Origin: Neolentinus lepideus HHB14362 ss-1
Lineage: Eukaryota; Basidiomycota; Agaricomycetes; Gloeophyllales; Gloeophyllaceae
Direction of reading: 5' to 3'
NCBI GenBank assembly: GCA_001632425.1
Contig: KV425557.1
Coordinates: 434,001-498,000, forward strand
DNA: 64,000 nucleotides
Part shown: one piece after another, positions 23,968 through 35,194 of the stretch
How positions within the stretch are numbered: the stretch's first letter is position 1
How the letters are laid out: every line of letters begins with the position of its first letter
The notes under the pieces: generated by a model
The model's input: only the letters and a program-made list of their open reading frames with translations
Told to the model about the DNA's origin: nothing
The model's database searches: none
Made by a program: the position numbers and the translations under genes

Positions 23968-24716
23968 ATTCGTGGTAGATTAGGAAAAGGATTCAATGAC
24001 GAATGAACAGCGCTCAGCGAACTTGACGGCAGGGGCCCCCAGAGTGGTACGCTGAACAACGTTCACTATGCAAGTATTCTGACCGACCAGCCGAGTTCCG
24101 ACGATAGACGTGGCACAGCTCAGGTCCAAAAAGCTAGACTCACCCTGAGTGCAGCTGCTCGATATTCGAACGCAGCGTGATTGTGACTTCAACACTGGAC
24201 GCAGAGTGATCCATTGAAGAAACTCGGGGGTAATGCCGATTCAAGTTGGCGTAGCTGAATAATAGTCATATGATGCCACAGGAACAGATACACCGAGTCA
24301 GACGCAAAGAGATATAGGAGCAGAAATTGGCACATAGCCCTTTTAGATTGACCACCGATGTGGAACAAAGTGATGGAATGGGGCAGTTACTGCCAGCACA
24401 ATCCAGAGCAAGTTTAATAATCCTTTCTGACTCAGAACGCGTCAATCTCCTTGTAGACCCAAGGCGACGAGGTCCTATTGAATATCAGAACAGAGCTCGA
24501 CCCATTTGGAGGTCGGTGGGGAAAGAGCAGTGGCTGGTATGTTTACGTCTGTTTCACCGCAGCCATACTTGTTTCGGGGCGAGGTTGCCGCGTTGTCTGG
24601 TGCACGGTCTCCTCAACCTCATTGACCACTGTCACCCTCTTCTCTCCTGCTCTCATCTTCTACCTACTCTCTGCCTATAAAGTCAGGATCTCTTGTTCTC
24701 GCAACCCAAGATAACC
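23968..24716. other. ATG8 upstream region, no gene recognised
   Basis: Short frames on both strands match nothing I know. The right part is the ATG8 promoter. Confidence 0.4.
24676..24681 (+). promoter_or_regulatory. TATA-box candidate for ATG8
   Basis: TATAAA lies 36 bp before the ATG8 start codon. If it is used, the leader would be very short, so the call is tentative. Confidence 0.35.
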
Positions 24717-25338
<622 letters not shown>

Positions 25339-25870
25339 TCGTCTGGTGTCCGCAGTCTCATCTGGGGTTTGGACTTCCGTCTGCGCGATAGGATATACGG
25401 AGTCGTTTATTTAATACCCATCGCCATCTGTTCCGTTCTATCGCCTTTTCTTCCACAACCCGCAGTTAACGTTCCATGACGGATGACTGCGCCGTAGCTT
25501 TGCCTGCATACGCGAGCCTTCTCTCAAACTCGTTTTCCGTGTACTCCTAGTCCTCTGTGTCTACTTCACACTACTTGTTTGGCTCACGACATAAGAGAAT
25601 GATACTCATGTATGAACAATATTGTATAGAGATACTTCGGATGATTGGGTTTATGACTTGGAAATTGCACGCGATCGGCGGGATTGACATACCGCATTGT
25701 AGTATGGCCGGAAATTCATGTGGTATATCGCCTAGAGCGATCATGATGCATGCTGGGCCGCTTATCGCGTTATGCTGCGGGAAAGACACTAAGAGCTGGT
25801 CTTGGGCATATATAAGCTGACATATTGGTGCCTGCAATAATCAGCTTTTTTTATTGATCTCAATTTCGAG
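25339..25870. other. intergenic, aminopeptidase promoter
   Basis: This holds the ATG8 3' flank and the aminopeptidase upstream region. Open frames at 25557-25837 on both strands are chance overlaps without family marks. Confidence 0.45.
25809..25815 (+). promoter_or_regulatory. TATA-box candidate for aminopeptidase
   Basis: TATATAA lies 56 bp upstream of the aminopeptidase ATG at 25871. Confidence 0.45.
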
Positions 25871-27311
25871 ATGAAGTTTAGCGCGTCCTTCGTCCTTCTC
25901 GCTGTCTCTGCAGTGTTCGCCACAGCGAATCCTTTGCAAGCAGTCCTCCTCCACAATGAGCCCCACCGGGTTGCATCGTCTCAGGACGCCCTCCTAGAGC
26001 GGATAACAGAGTTATCAGCGCTTAATGCAGACCCGGTTGAGCTTTACAAGCTGGTTGACCCTGAGGGCGCAGCTGGCCTGGATGAGCCGCGTCTTCTGCA
26101 CATCTGGGGAGAGGAGAAGGCGGAGTGGCTGACGGAGGGAGACAAGCTCAGACTGCACCGGCAGGGATTGAAGTTCACGGATATTACGGAGACGAGGGAG
26201 CTGGGAAACAAGAATAAGTTAAAAGTGCAAGCTATTACGGGTAAGGAGTTACAGGTTGTAATGGACGATGGCGCGTTGACGATGATTACAGAATTCCCTA
26301 AGATCTCTTATGGCACGCGAGTCCGGGACGTGATTTCACATCTGTCTGTTCATAATCTACGGGACAACCTTGAGAAGCTGACGAGCTTCTTCAATCGGTT
26401 CTACAAAAGCGAGAACGGTGCTGCGAGCAGTCATTGGCTGTATTTGCAGGTTCTGGATGTACGTTTCCTCCAGAGCCTGTGCAGTATCATAGCAGCTTAT
26501 CAGACCTGCATAGATCATAGCAAAGGCGGACCCTTCCATCCCCTTATCCATCCGCAAATTTACGCACACCTTCCCCCAATCCTCCGTCATCGCGCGCTTC
26601 GAGCCCAAGCACCCTTCCCCGAACAGAACCGCAGCGGTGATCATCGGCGCGCACCAGGATTCTGCCAACTACCTCCACCCGCTTCTCCCCGCCCCAGGTG
26701 CGGACGACGACGGCAGCGGCACTGTCACCATCCTGGAAGCGTTCAGGGCGCTCGTCGAGAGAAAGTTCACGCCCGAATATCCTGTGGAGTTCCATTGGTA
26801 TGCAGGTGAGGAAGGCGGCTTGTTGGGCTCGCGACCTATTGCTGCGGAGTATGAGGCGCTGGGAAGGGATGTCCGGGCTATGCTCCAGTTCGACATGACG
26901 GCGTATACGAAGGCGAATCATACACCGACTGTCGCGTTCATCACGACGGACGTGAGCACGCCTCTTACGGAATACGGGATCTTGCTAGCTGAAGAGTACG
27001 CTGACTACCCTGTCCAACGTAAGCGTTGCATCTTCGAGGTTCGTCGCTCTGTGTTGATATGCCTACGAAATTTCTTTTTCCTAGGGGCGAAGCTGTTCCC
27101 TCGCGCGGGCTCGGACCATATGTCTTGGCATGACGCTGGCTACATAGCCGCATTCGCAACTGAGGGCGATCCTTACACCGAATTCGACCCTTACGTCCAT
27201 ACTGCGAACGACACGATGTATCTCCCGAACGGCGAGTTCAGCTTTGACCACGCCCTAGAGTTCTCCAAGGTTGCCGTGGCATTCGCCGTCGAGCTGGGTG
27301 GCTGGGTGTAG
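25871..27311 (+). CDS. secreted leucine aminopeptidase, peptidase family M28
   Basis: Three exons (25871-26458, 26514-27018, 27085-27311) encode 439 residues. A signal peptide (MKFSASFVLLAVSAVFATA) and a propeptide precede the M28 catalytic domain. Zinc ligands and catalytic residues are visible: H and D in IGAHQDSAN, D in GADDDGSGT, the EE of YAGEEGGLLGS, D in MLQFDMTAY, and H in VHTANDTMY. This matches the extracellular fungal Lap type that trims N-terminal residues from peptides for nutrition. A decayed inverted copy of its 3' part lies at 23.7 kb. It is convergent with the RAD51-paralogue gene. Confidence 0.95.
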
Positions 27312-27909
27312 AGTGTCAGATCAAGCTTGGTTCTCGGCACGTTTTATTGGCACCACGTCTGCTTGATTAGCTCTGTCAGGCGCTACCTTGGATGAAATGA
27401 TATTGATATCTTCGACTCTTAGTCGGACGTCCTTGGAACGGATTCTCGATGTCTGCAGTGAACAGAATAAACCATTCGCGTGGATCGCCGTCGGCTGTAA
27501 GTGGTGATCACAGAGTTGGATGAAGATAATTGAACAGATGTTCTGAGAATTGTCATCCTTCTGGTGCGCGGCCGCATGGCATACTCCGCAGGGCCGAGAA
27601 AGCTAAGTCCCGCAGGAGTCGGCGAACAAGGTGGTTGTAACTGCTAATCTTCAGTATACCCCTCCGCTTAGGTATACTTGAGTATTCGAATTTCCAGTAA
27701 TGCGTCCTTGAAGGCCTCCGCCTGCCTGTAGGCCTACACTTGCCCGTGCCGTAACGTGTCTCTAGCGGACAAGTCGATGTCCATGTAGTAAGCCATCTGT
27801 CCTCTTTGTACTCCCGCTGCTTGCGACTTCTTGACAGTACACGCATCCGTTGATCCTCAACCTGTACCGGGCATAATGGCCACCAAAATCCAATCCTGCC
27901 AGAATGCAG
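27312..27909. other. intergenic between convergent genes
   Basis: 3' flanks of the aminopeptidase and RAD51-paralogue genes. No further gene recognised. Confidence 0.5.
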
Positions 27910-29381
27910 TCAAACTATCTCTGCATCCAAAGCATCTAGTAGTGCAACATCCAGCTCAGGATACAGTTCATCAGAGTTTGGCCAGCCGTCTGATTCGACA
28001 TCCGGCTCGCCCAACTCTACCGGAAAGTCTTGTAAGGTTAAACTCGTCGACGACCTCTGAGGAATTGTTACCTCATCCATGACAGCCGCTGGTCGCTTCT
28101 TGGACGCCTGGATGTTGGAGGAAGAAGGCATGATGTCGTCCACCGAAGCTATGCCAGCGGCTGTGACGATGTAGTCCACCGAGGCAGGAGGCGACACGGA
28201 ACTGAAGATGACGGTTAAGCGCCTGATCAGTGTGGGCGAGTCGTCGTCTGGTTGTGCGTTTGACAGGGGACCGGGAGCGTCTCTTTTCGGCCGCTTGTCG
28301 GCGGAATTGTACAAGTTGCGGTACCTGTTGGTCCGCGTGCACATTATCCTGGCGTTGACCTGGTTGGCCCATACTAAACCCAGGCCTGCCTCTTTCCTGT
28401 CCTCCCCTGGGATGGTGTCCGCACGATTGAACCAGCGAGCTTGGTCTTTGTAGATCAGCTCGCTTTCGTCTGCTGGGCCCGTCGTTGGCTCTTTCTCGAT
28501 GACATCTACCACTTCGTTCAAAACCAGAATCGCGATCTGATGTTGGCTGGCGATAGCATGAAGGAGGGCTGAAATCTCTGTGATGTTTTTAGAACGCTCC
28601 ACCAGTGTCTTTGTCGTAGTCTTCTTGTCAGAATGGAAGAGTTCCGTTAGAGCATCTATAACCAGAAGTTTCACGGGCTTCTGACCCTCGGTCAATAGTC
28701 GTTTGACTAAACCGGGAAATGTCACGGATAATGCATGGATAAGCACGGGCAAGGTGGGTGTTGTCAAGGTGTGGATGTCGGAGAGGCCACAGAGCTCTGA
28801 CGACAGGCCAGGATTCGCGTCGCGTATTTGGAGAATCCTGTTCGTTCGTAATTTGGAAGAAGTCGTTAGATAGCAAGCTGAGGCACATAAGCCTCGCAAC
28901 TCCAGGGGTAGTTGAACAAAAAGTGAAGCCTGCAGAGCAAATTGTGTCTTCCCTGCTGCACTGGTATAGCGTTAGATGGAGAGAACGTCTATCGAGACTA
29001 CAACATTGCACCTTTCGCCAGTCAGCTCCCATAGCATGCCAGTCGTATATCCGCCTCCTAGGACCTGATCTAGCCTGGCATCTCCTGTTGTGAAGGTCTC
29101 CTGACCGTGATGAGCGACCTCTTCAAGCAGAGACGTAGGCTTGCGATATGCCTTGCAGACACGGTCCCTTATAGCGTCAGCATCCGCAGGTGTCATCTTG
29201 CATTTCTTCACAAGTTCTGCGATTGACAGCAACAGTACGTCGGACGCACTCAAGATGTTGGCTAATACGGAAAGGAATGACACATCGTAAGTCATTTTCT
29301 CTTTGCCATGCTGGCTGTATTACCTTTTTTCAACATTGCTCTCTGCGCTGTAGTCAGACCAGAGACTGCTGACAGGTCCAT
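27910..29381 (-). CDS. RAD51 paralogue (RAD57/XRCC3 type)
   Basis: Three exons (29381-29324, 29261-29012, 28960-27910) give 452 residues. The N-terminus carries the helix-hairpin-helix-like domain (ILSASDVLLLSIAELVKKC), then the RecA-type ATPase core. That core has TTGDARLDQVLGGGYTTGML, Walker A GESAAGKTQ (split by the intron at 28961-29011) and Walker B KLLVIDALTELF. RAD51 paralogues help load or stabilise RAD51 filaments in homologous recombination. The acidic C-terminal extension after residue 370 is not conserved. Assignment to RAD57/XRCC3 rather than another paralogue rests on overall feel and needs a tree. It shares a 365-bp divergent promoter with the GH63 gene. Confidence 0.85.
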
Positions 29382-29746
29382 TTCTTTTGTATCCGCCGTT
29401 GCTCAGGTTGATGACGTGGAGAGCCCTGTAAGGCCTACGATAGCTATGAATCCAGACAAAGAGTCCTGAATACTGAGTTAGGTTAGACGCGTCAATGAGA
29501 AAGACGCGTTTGTGGCTGCAGTCATCACGTGACTGCTATAGCACTTTGCATCCGCGCCACGTCCACGGATCGCATGCTGCGCTAGATTTCTGCTGCAGCT
29601 TGAAAACATCATTTGCCTGGCTACTTAGCGAGAGAAAGGCGTGCAGATCTAGCATTCTATTGAGCTACCTCGCGGTACCTTTAGGCCACTCTGCAGCCGA
29701 CCCAGAGGTAGTTACGCGCTGGGGTCTCTAGGACCTCTCACCGAAT
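29382..29746. promoter_or_regulatory. divergent promoter, RAD51 paralogue / glucosidase I
   Basis: 365 bp between two oppositely facing start codons. No other gene. ACGCGT occurs twice (29488 and 29504); it matches the core of the fungal MCB (MBF) element known upstream of S-phase and repair genes, so cell-cycle control of the RAD51 paralogue is possible but unproven. Confidence 0.45.
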
Positions 29747-32700
29747 ATGTTCTTCTTCTGGCTGCTTCTGTCACTCGGGTTGGCTCAGCTCACCGTCTCT
29801 CAGCCCTCCAATGATTCTGAATCTCTGTTATGGGGAGCCTATCGTCCGAACCTTTACTTCGGACTACGTCCTAGGCTTCCACAGTCGCTCATGACCGGCC
29901 TCATATGGTTCGGCACGCAAGATTTCATGTCTGTCAGCCGTTCGTCTGCAAACGTAGTCTCCTTTGTAGTACCTAACGGCCTAAATGGTATTCTCATATG
30001 TAGGGCCGCGACACGGATGCGACCAAGGTGACGGATTGGACGGCTATACTTGGACCGAGTATGATCCGCGCCAGGGTGGTGTGCAAGTATTGAACGACGG
30101 GCCAAATAATGTAAAGATTACTACGGAATTGATTAAAGTGCCTGGCGGAGACAATGGGGGTAGTTGGGCGGCGCGGATCCGAGGAGAACCTATGGATCCT
30201 GGTACGTTCCATAATAACGATCTCAGGTTACGTGCATTGCATTAAAATCAACTAGTTCGGCCGTCCCGCACTTCTTTCATATTCTATGCTGGTCTTGAGG
30301 GTCTTGGAGGACTAGATATGGAGACTGACGAAGACGAGAATGTACGCTGAGTTGTCGTATAGCACTCGCATGTGTCCTGACACTGTGGTCAGGGTTTAGA
30401 AGGCCCAGTCAAGTTCTCCGGCTCGTCGCCAGACTTGGACGATTTTTCTATTCGTATTGTGGACGGTATACAGACATTTTACATGTTCCAAATGCTCTCT
30501 GATGCACACGTGTATAGGCCCAAACAACACGCCCATAACCAACGGTCCCTACTCCCACCTCTTCGCCGACCGTATCGACAAAACGCACTTCGTCGGTCTC
30601 CGCCTCGCTCCTGGACAGATATGGCAAGCGAGAGGTACGTCAACTTTGTCCTCACCCACATTGTTTTACGGAGAGCGCACACACTTTTCTAGATTTTATC
30701 ATGCAAAACATAATCCAACGCGCCCAGAACATCCTTCAGGCATACAAAGACCCACAGAAGGGGGCCCCGGATCCATCCTTTGTACTACAGCTCTCAGACG
30801 AGGGCTTGTCGGGAAGCAACCTTTATGCCGTACAGAAAAGCTTCGACGGGGAGTTCCAATTCGATGTGTACTATGAGAGTGCGAGCGCGCAGCATCAGTT
30901 GGATTGTACGCGTTTTCTCTCGATTCTCGCTCCCTGAGTCGCGTTAAATACCTTAATTAGCTGCCACGCTCGATGAGGGCATCCCGGCTCTCCTGCAATC
31001 TTTCAACGCGCGTTTTGACTCCATCTTCCCGCCATCCCCGTCTTACTCATCCGATCAAGAGGGCCTGCAAGCCTTCTCCAAGGCAATCACCTCCAACTTG
31101 ATGGGTGGCATCGGGTACTTTTATGGAACCTCAATTGTAGACAGAGGATTTGCGTACGAGTGGGACCAGGAAGACGATCAGGATAGCGAGGAGGAAGAGG
31201 GGGCGAAGGCGAAGGGAGCCAGGCTGACAGAGCCGAGGGCTTTATTAACTGCCACGCCGAGCAGGAGTTTCTTCCCGAGAGGGTTTTATTGGTGGGTTTC
31301 ATGAGTATGGCATGTTTTACTTCTGTTCACCTTACTGTTACACAGGGATGAAGGATTCCACCTTCTGCATATTGGAGCCTGGGACAACGATTTGAGGCGT
31401 GTCTGTTCTACTATCAGAGGATTCTGACATCGTATTCACACATGTTTATTAGCTTGGAGATTCTAAAGGACTGGATTGACCTCATTGATGAGAACGGGTG
31501 GGTCGCAAGGGAGCAGATTCTCGGAGAGGAGGCAAGGAGTCGAGTAATTCCATCTCCGCCCTTACTCGCTGCCTTCAGAATTGATCATGGGTTTGCCGCA
31601 GGTTCCTACAGAATTCCAGACCCAAGTCCCCACATATGCCAACCCCCCAACGCTCGCCATGGCCGTCACCGCCTTCATCGCCCGCCTCCAAGCCGCTCCC
31701 TCAGGCCCCTCCGATGCCGAGCTAGGCATGGATATCGGCATGCAAGCCCCCCTCTCCACCACCCCTGATTCCTCTGTCCCTACGGGGCCAGGGACTAAAT
31801 TCCTCCAATCTCCGGAACTCGCCCAGTCCTTCCTCAGGTCCATCTACTCACCACTCAAGCGGCACTACGAGTGGTTCCGTCGCACGCAGCGCGGACAGAT
31901 AAAGCAATACGGCAGGAAAGCCAGGTCTCGCAGTGAGGCTTACAGGTGGAGAGGGAGAAGCGCGACCCATGTGTTGACCAGTGGGATGGATGACTATCCG
32001 AGAGGCCCGCCGAGTGCCGGGGAGCTGCATTTAGATTTAATCAGTTGGATGGCGTTCTTTACGAGGACGATGAGGGAGATTGCGGGGTTCGTGGGGGAGA
32101 GTGAAGACGAGGCCAGTTTTAGGGAGATCGAAGTTGCTATTCTGAACAATATTGATGGTGGGCTTTGAGTTTGTATGATTCGATATCTGACGTGTTTACG
32201 TTGCAGATCTTCACTGGAGCGAGGAAAACCAGATGTACTGTGACGTTGGAGTCAACGACGAAGGTACCGCTACCTCTCTTGCTGTCCTCAATCACCCATA
32301 GTAATGTATCTTACCTAGACGAATCATATCACGTCTGCCACAAAGGCTACGTCTCTATCTTCCCCTTCCTTCTCTCCCTCCTCTCCCCCTCCGCTCCGCA
32401 ACTGGGTGCTATCCTCGACATGGTCCGTGATCCGCAGGAGCTCTGGTCGCCCTATGGCCTGAGGAGCTTGTCGGTGTCACACCCGGAGTTTGGCCAGGGC
32501 GAGAATTATTGGAAAGGACCAATTTGGATTCAGATGAATTATCTGGCGTTGAGGGCGCTGCACCAGGTGCGTAGAAGAGATTGATTGATTTTAGGAGTGT
32601 GGATATCGATGTGCTGGGTTGTAGACGTATGCTGCGCAGGAGGGACCGTACCAGAAGCAGGCTCAGGAGATCTATACCGAGCTCCGGAAGAATGTCGTGG

Positions 32701-33016
32701 ACAATGTGTACAAGGCAAGTTCCTCAATGATGTATATTCGCAATAACACGCACTGAACAACCCTTTAGGAGTATAAGCGTACGGGGTACGTCTGGGAACA
32801 GTACGACTCGATCACTGGTGAAGGTAGAAGAAGGTAGAGTATCTTCAGAGTTGTATTCACGAACGAGCTGACCTATGCTGTCTCAAGCCACCCATTCACT
32901 GGCTGGACATCCATGGTTGCCCTCAGTAAGTCGCCGTCCACGCACAAATCAGCCACTCGTATCGTAATATTGACACAATACCTTATTTAACAGTATTGGC
33001 GGAAAAGTATTATTAG
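29747..33016 (+). CDS. mannosyl-oligosaccharide glucosidase (glucosidase I, GH63)
   Basis: Sixteen exons (29747-29939, 30004-30201, 30256-30341, 30393-30465, 30518-30634, 30693-30905, 30961-31291, 31346-31396, 31453-31543, 31602-32157, 32207-32263, 32319-32566, 32625-32714, 32769-32833, 32888-32925, 32994-33016) give 809 residues. The enzyme removes the outermost alpha-1,2-glucose from N-glycans in the ER. A hydrophobic N-terminal leader is followed by LLWGAYRPNLYFGLRPR, HGCDQGDGLDGYTWTEYDPR, the (alpha/alpha)6 core with GAWDNDLSLEILKDWIDL and REQILGEEA, DLHWSEENQMYCD, and near the end QGENYWKGPIWIQMNYLAL and HPFTGWTSMVALILAEKYY. Two introns use GC donors: 31397-31452 (GCGTGT) and 32715-32768 (GCAAGT), both forced by the conserved frame. 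Confidence 0.95.
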
Positions 33017-33389
33017 GGATGTGCTAGCGCCAGCTTCATTGTGGACTACACTTATTGCACTGGACCTCGGTAATCGAGAGAAGGAGAAGGATGCTTTTGC
33101 GATCCAAGGTTATGATTATAGAAGTGAGCTGTCAAGGCGGCGATGGCGTCTAGGCACCAAAGCCGAAGCAAATACATGTTATCTCCTTGTAATGCAAGAA
33201 GTGAAAGTTGGAAATTTGACTATGTGCCCGTGCAAATATTAATGTACATGCAAAGTACGGCGGAGGTGATATGGTATCAGGCAATGTAGTGGGGATGGTA
33301 TGATGCTCTAAAACCCATCAGGACGAAGCTTATGCCGATCTGTAGTGACTTGGACATACTTTGTGTACACGTGATAAATAAGCCTTCCA
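33017..33389. other. intergenic between convergent genes
   Basis: 3' flanks of the GH63 gene and the serine-rich protein gene. A short plus-strand frame here has no family marks. Confidence 0.5.
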
Positions 33390-34853
33390 TCAAGAAAGCG
33401 AAATGTTGAATTCCTCAGCGTCGAAGTGCAGGGAGTCGAAATGTAAAGAGTCCAGCCTCATCTCGACTTCCTCGCCGTTCTCGGTGCTTGATGGCGGCTT
33501 CGATGACTGTGTGGTCGTCGACCCCGACGAGGGCATGCTCCCTCTTGACTCGGACGGCGACATACTCCCTCTTGAGTCGGATGGCGACTTACCCCCTTCG
33601 GACTCGTCCTGGGTGATGATCTGCATCGAAGACCGAGGTAAAGACGGCAGCGTCGGGGAACGGTATACATCGTCCGTGGGCGTATCCAGCGCCTCAGACG
33701 AGGATGCAGTGGGGCATGGAGAGAACTGGACGGAACGGGAGTCAGGCGAGATGGGCATTGGTATGGGATAAGGGGCTGGAGCTGGCCGTGCTGTCAACGG
33801 CTCCTCTGAGAACTCAGTGGATGAGGTGAATATACGGTTGAGGCTGAGGATGGAGAGTCGTTTGCGGAAGGAACGCTTGACGGACAGGGAGGGGGAGACA
33901 GAACGAGAAGGCAAGTCATCTGGAAGTACGAGGTTGATGAAGATATCTGGATCCTCTGCTGATATAGATGACCACGAATCTGTCGTTATAGAAGACCCCA
34001 TGGATGAGCTGGTTGTAATGGTAGCTTGAGGCTCGTGGCCGGCAAGGGAGGGTCCAGCCTCGGCTACAGTGGAGTTTGCTTTGATGTTGGAAGATGAACG
34101 ATTACCCTGAGACAGAGTGAATATGCTTGACAGAGGACGAGATTTGCGCCGTGACAGTTTCCTGTGGCACTCCTCCGGAGACTCTGCTCGAGGAGGGTTG
34201 ACTTGGCCTGGAAGGTTCTCAGAGAGAATTGTTGTTGAAGTGGATTCAAAGCTCTCTCGACCTTCCTGTCTCTGAGCGAGCACATTTTTTGAATTTCCCT
34301 TGCGGTTTCCCTTGCCAATGTTCTTGATTGACCTGAATGCCTGTGAAGCACGGGACCTCAGCGTCTTATCCTTCTTCTTCAGAATCTCATCCTCCAGGCC
34401 CCCGTCAAAGATGTCATCCATACCCTCATTCCGCCTGACCTTGATGACCTCTATAATTTCAGAGTCCTCCCCTGTGTCACGGTGTCTCCTTGCTTCTCTT
34501 ACAGCATTTTCCCATTCCTGCGCCAGCTGAGATTGAGCACCAGGGATGTCTGCACGCCTAGGCATTGTTAAATGATTGACCCCATCGTTCTCGTACGGCC
34601 GGTGGAACATAGGAGGCGAATTCGAACTGTAGTGAACCAAGTTTAGTGCAGCGTCCAGACTTTCCATATCCACCAATTCATCTTCCAAAGGTGCAGCTGC
34701 ATCAAAACAGCAATATGGAGGAGAGTCTGCCTGCTCTTCCTCCGGAGGAATAACAAAAACATTCGGAACTTGTAAGACAGCCGGTGCGTCTACTGCGGAC
34801 CAGGGTGGTGGGCGAGCAGCAATGTCAGGATTTGGCGGAAGAACAAGAGCCAT
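33390..34853 (-). CDS. serine-rich protein of unknown function, intronless
   Basis: The start at 34853 (MALVLPPNPDIAARPPPWSA) opens 487 codons without an intron, unusual in this window. The N-terminal third looks conserved-like, with YCCFDAAAPLEDELVDMESL and WENAVREARRHRDTG. The rest is basic and serine-rich, with lysine/arginine patches such as KLSRRKSRPLSS that could be phosphorylation or nuclear targeting sites. The C-terminus has short repeats (SDSRGSM, SESRGSM; DSLHFDSLHFDAEEF). No domain is recognised. The length of the frame and the codon pattern support a real gene, and the opposite-strand frames are its shadows. Confidence 0.75.
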   Translation of the reverse strand: MALVLPPNPDIAARPPPWSAVDAPAVLQVPNVFVIPPEEEQADSPPYCCFDAAAPLEDELVDMESLDAALNLVHYSSNSPPMFHRPYENDGVNHLTMPRRADIPGAQSQLAQEWENAVREARRHRDTGEDSEIIEVIKVRRNEGMDDIFDGGLEDEILKKKDKTLRSRASQAFRSIKNIGKGNRKGNSKNVLAQRQEGRESFESTSTTILSENLPGQVNPPRAESPEECHRKLSRRKSRPLSSIFTLSQGNRSSSNIKANSTVAEAGPSLAGHEPQATITTSSSMGSSITTDSWSSISAEDPDIFINLVLPDDLPSRSVSPSLSVKRSFRKRLSILSLNRIFTSSTEFSEEPLTARPAPAPYPIPMPISPDSRSVQFSPCPTASSSEALDTPTDDVYRSPTLPSLPRSSMQIITQDESEGGKSPSDSRGSMSPSESRGSMPSSGSTTTQSSKPPSSTENGEEVEMRLDSLHFDSLHFDAEEFNISLS

Positions 34854-35194
34854 CGTCGAGGAAATACAAAAATAAAATAATGAGCGTAGAGGCGCCAGGC
34901 GCAAAGTTGGGGGAACAAGGAGGGGACGACGTGCTGGCCTTGTCAGCCAAGCAGGATGTGTTGAAACATTTGAGCGCTTCTTCGATCGTAATGAACCATT
35001 TGGGCTTAGTCAGCAAATGCCTGCTCCATCAACTTTCAAGCTTGTCAAGAGCTGACGGAGTTCATGATGCAGACGTGAAAGGGTACACTACAAGCTGTCA
35101 GATTTGTTACATCTATGCAATCGTAATTTCCATGAAAATTCGTGTCTATGATGCGTGAACGAGTCTTGCTACAACTGATGGAAGCATGATATGT
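34854..35194. other. intergenic, no gene recognised
   Basis: Lies between the upstream side of the serine-rich gene and the 3' end of the MFS transporter gene. Only short frames. Confidence 0.5.

Noticed and set aside
33403..34530. Plus-strand frames opposite the serine-rich protein
   Set aside because: Shadows of the 487-codon minus-strand frame, which has better composition and a clear start.
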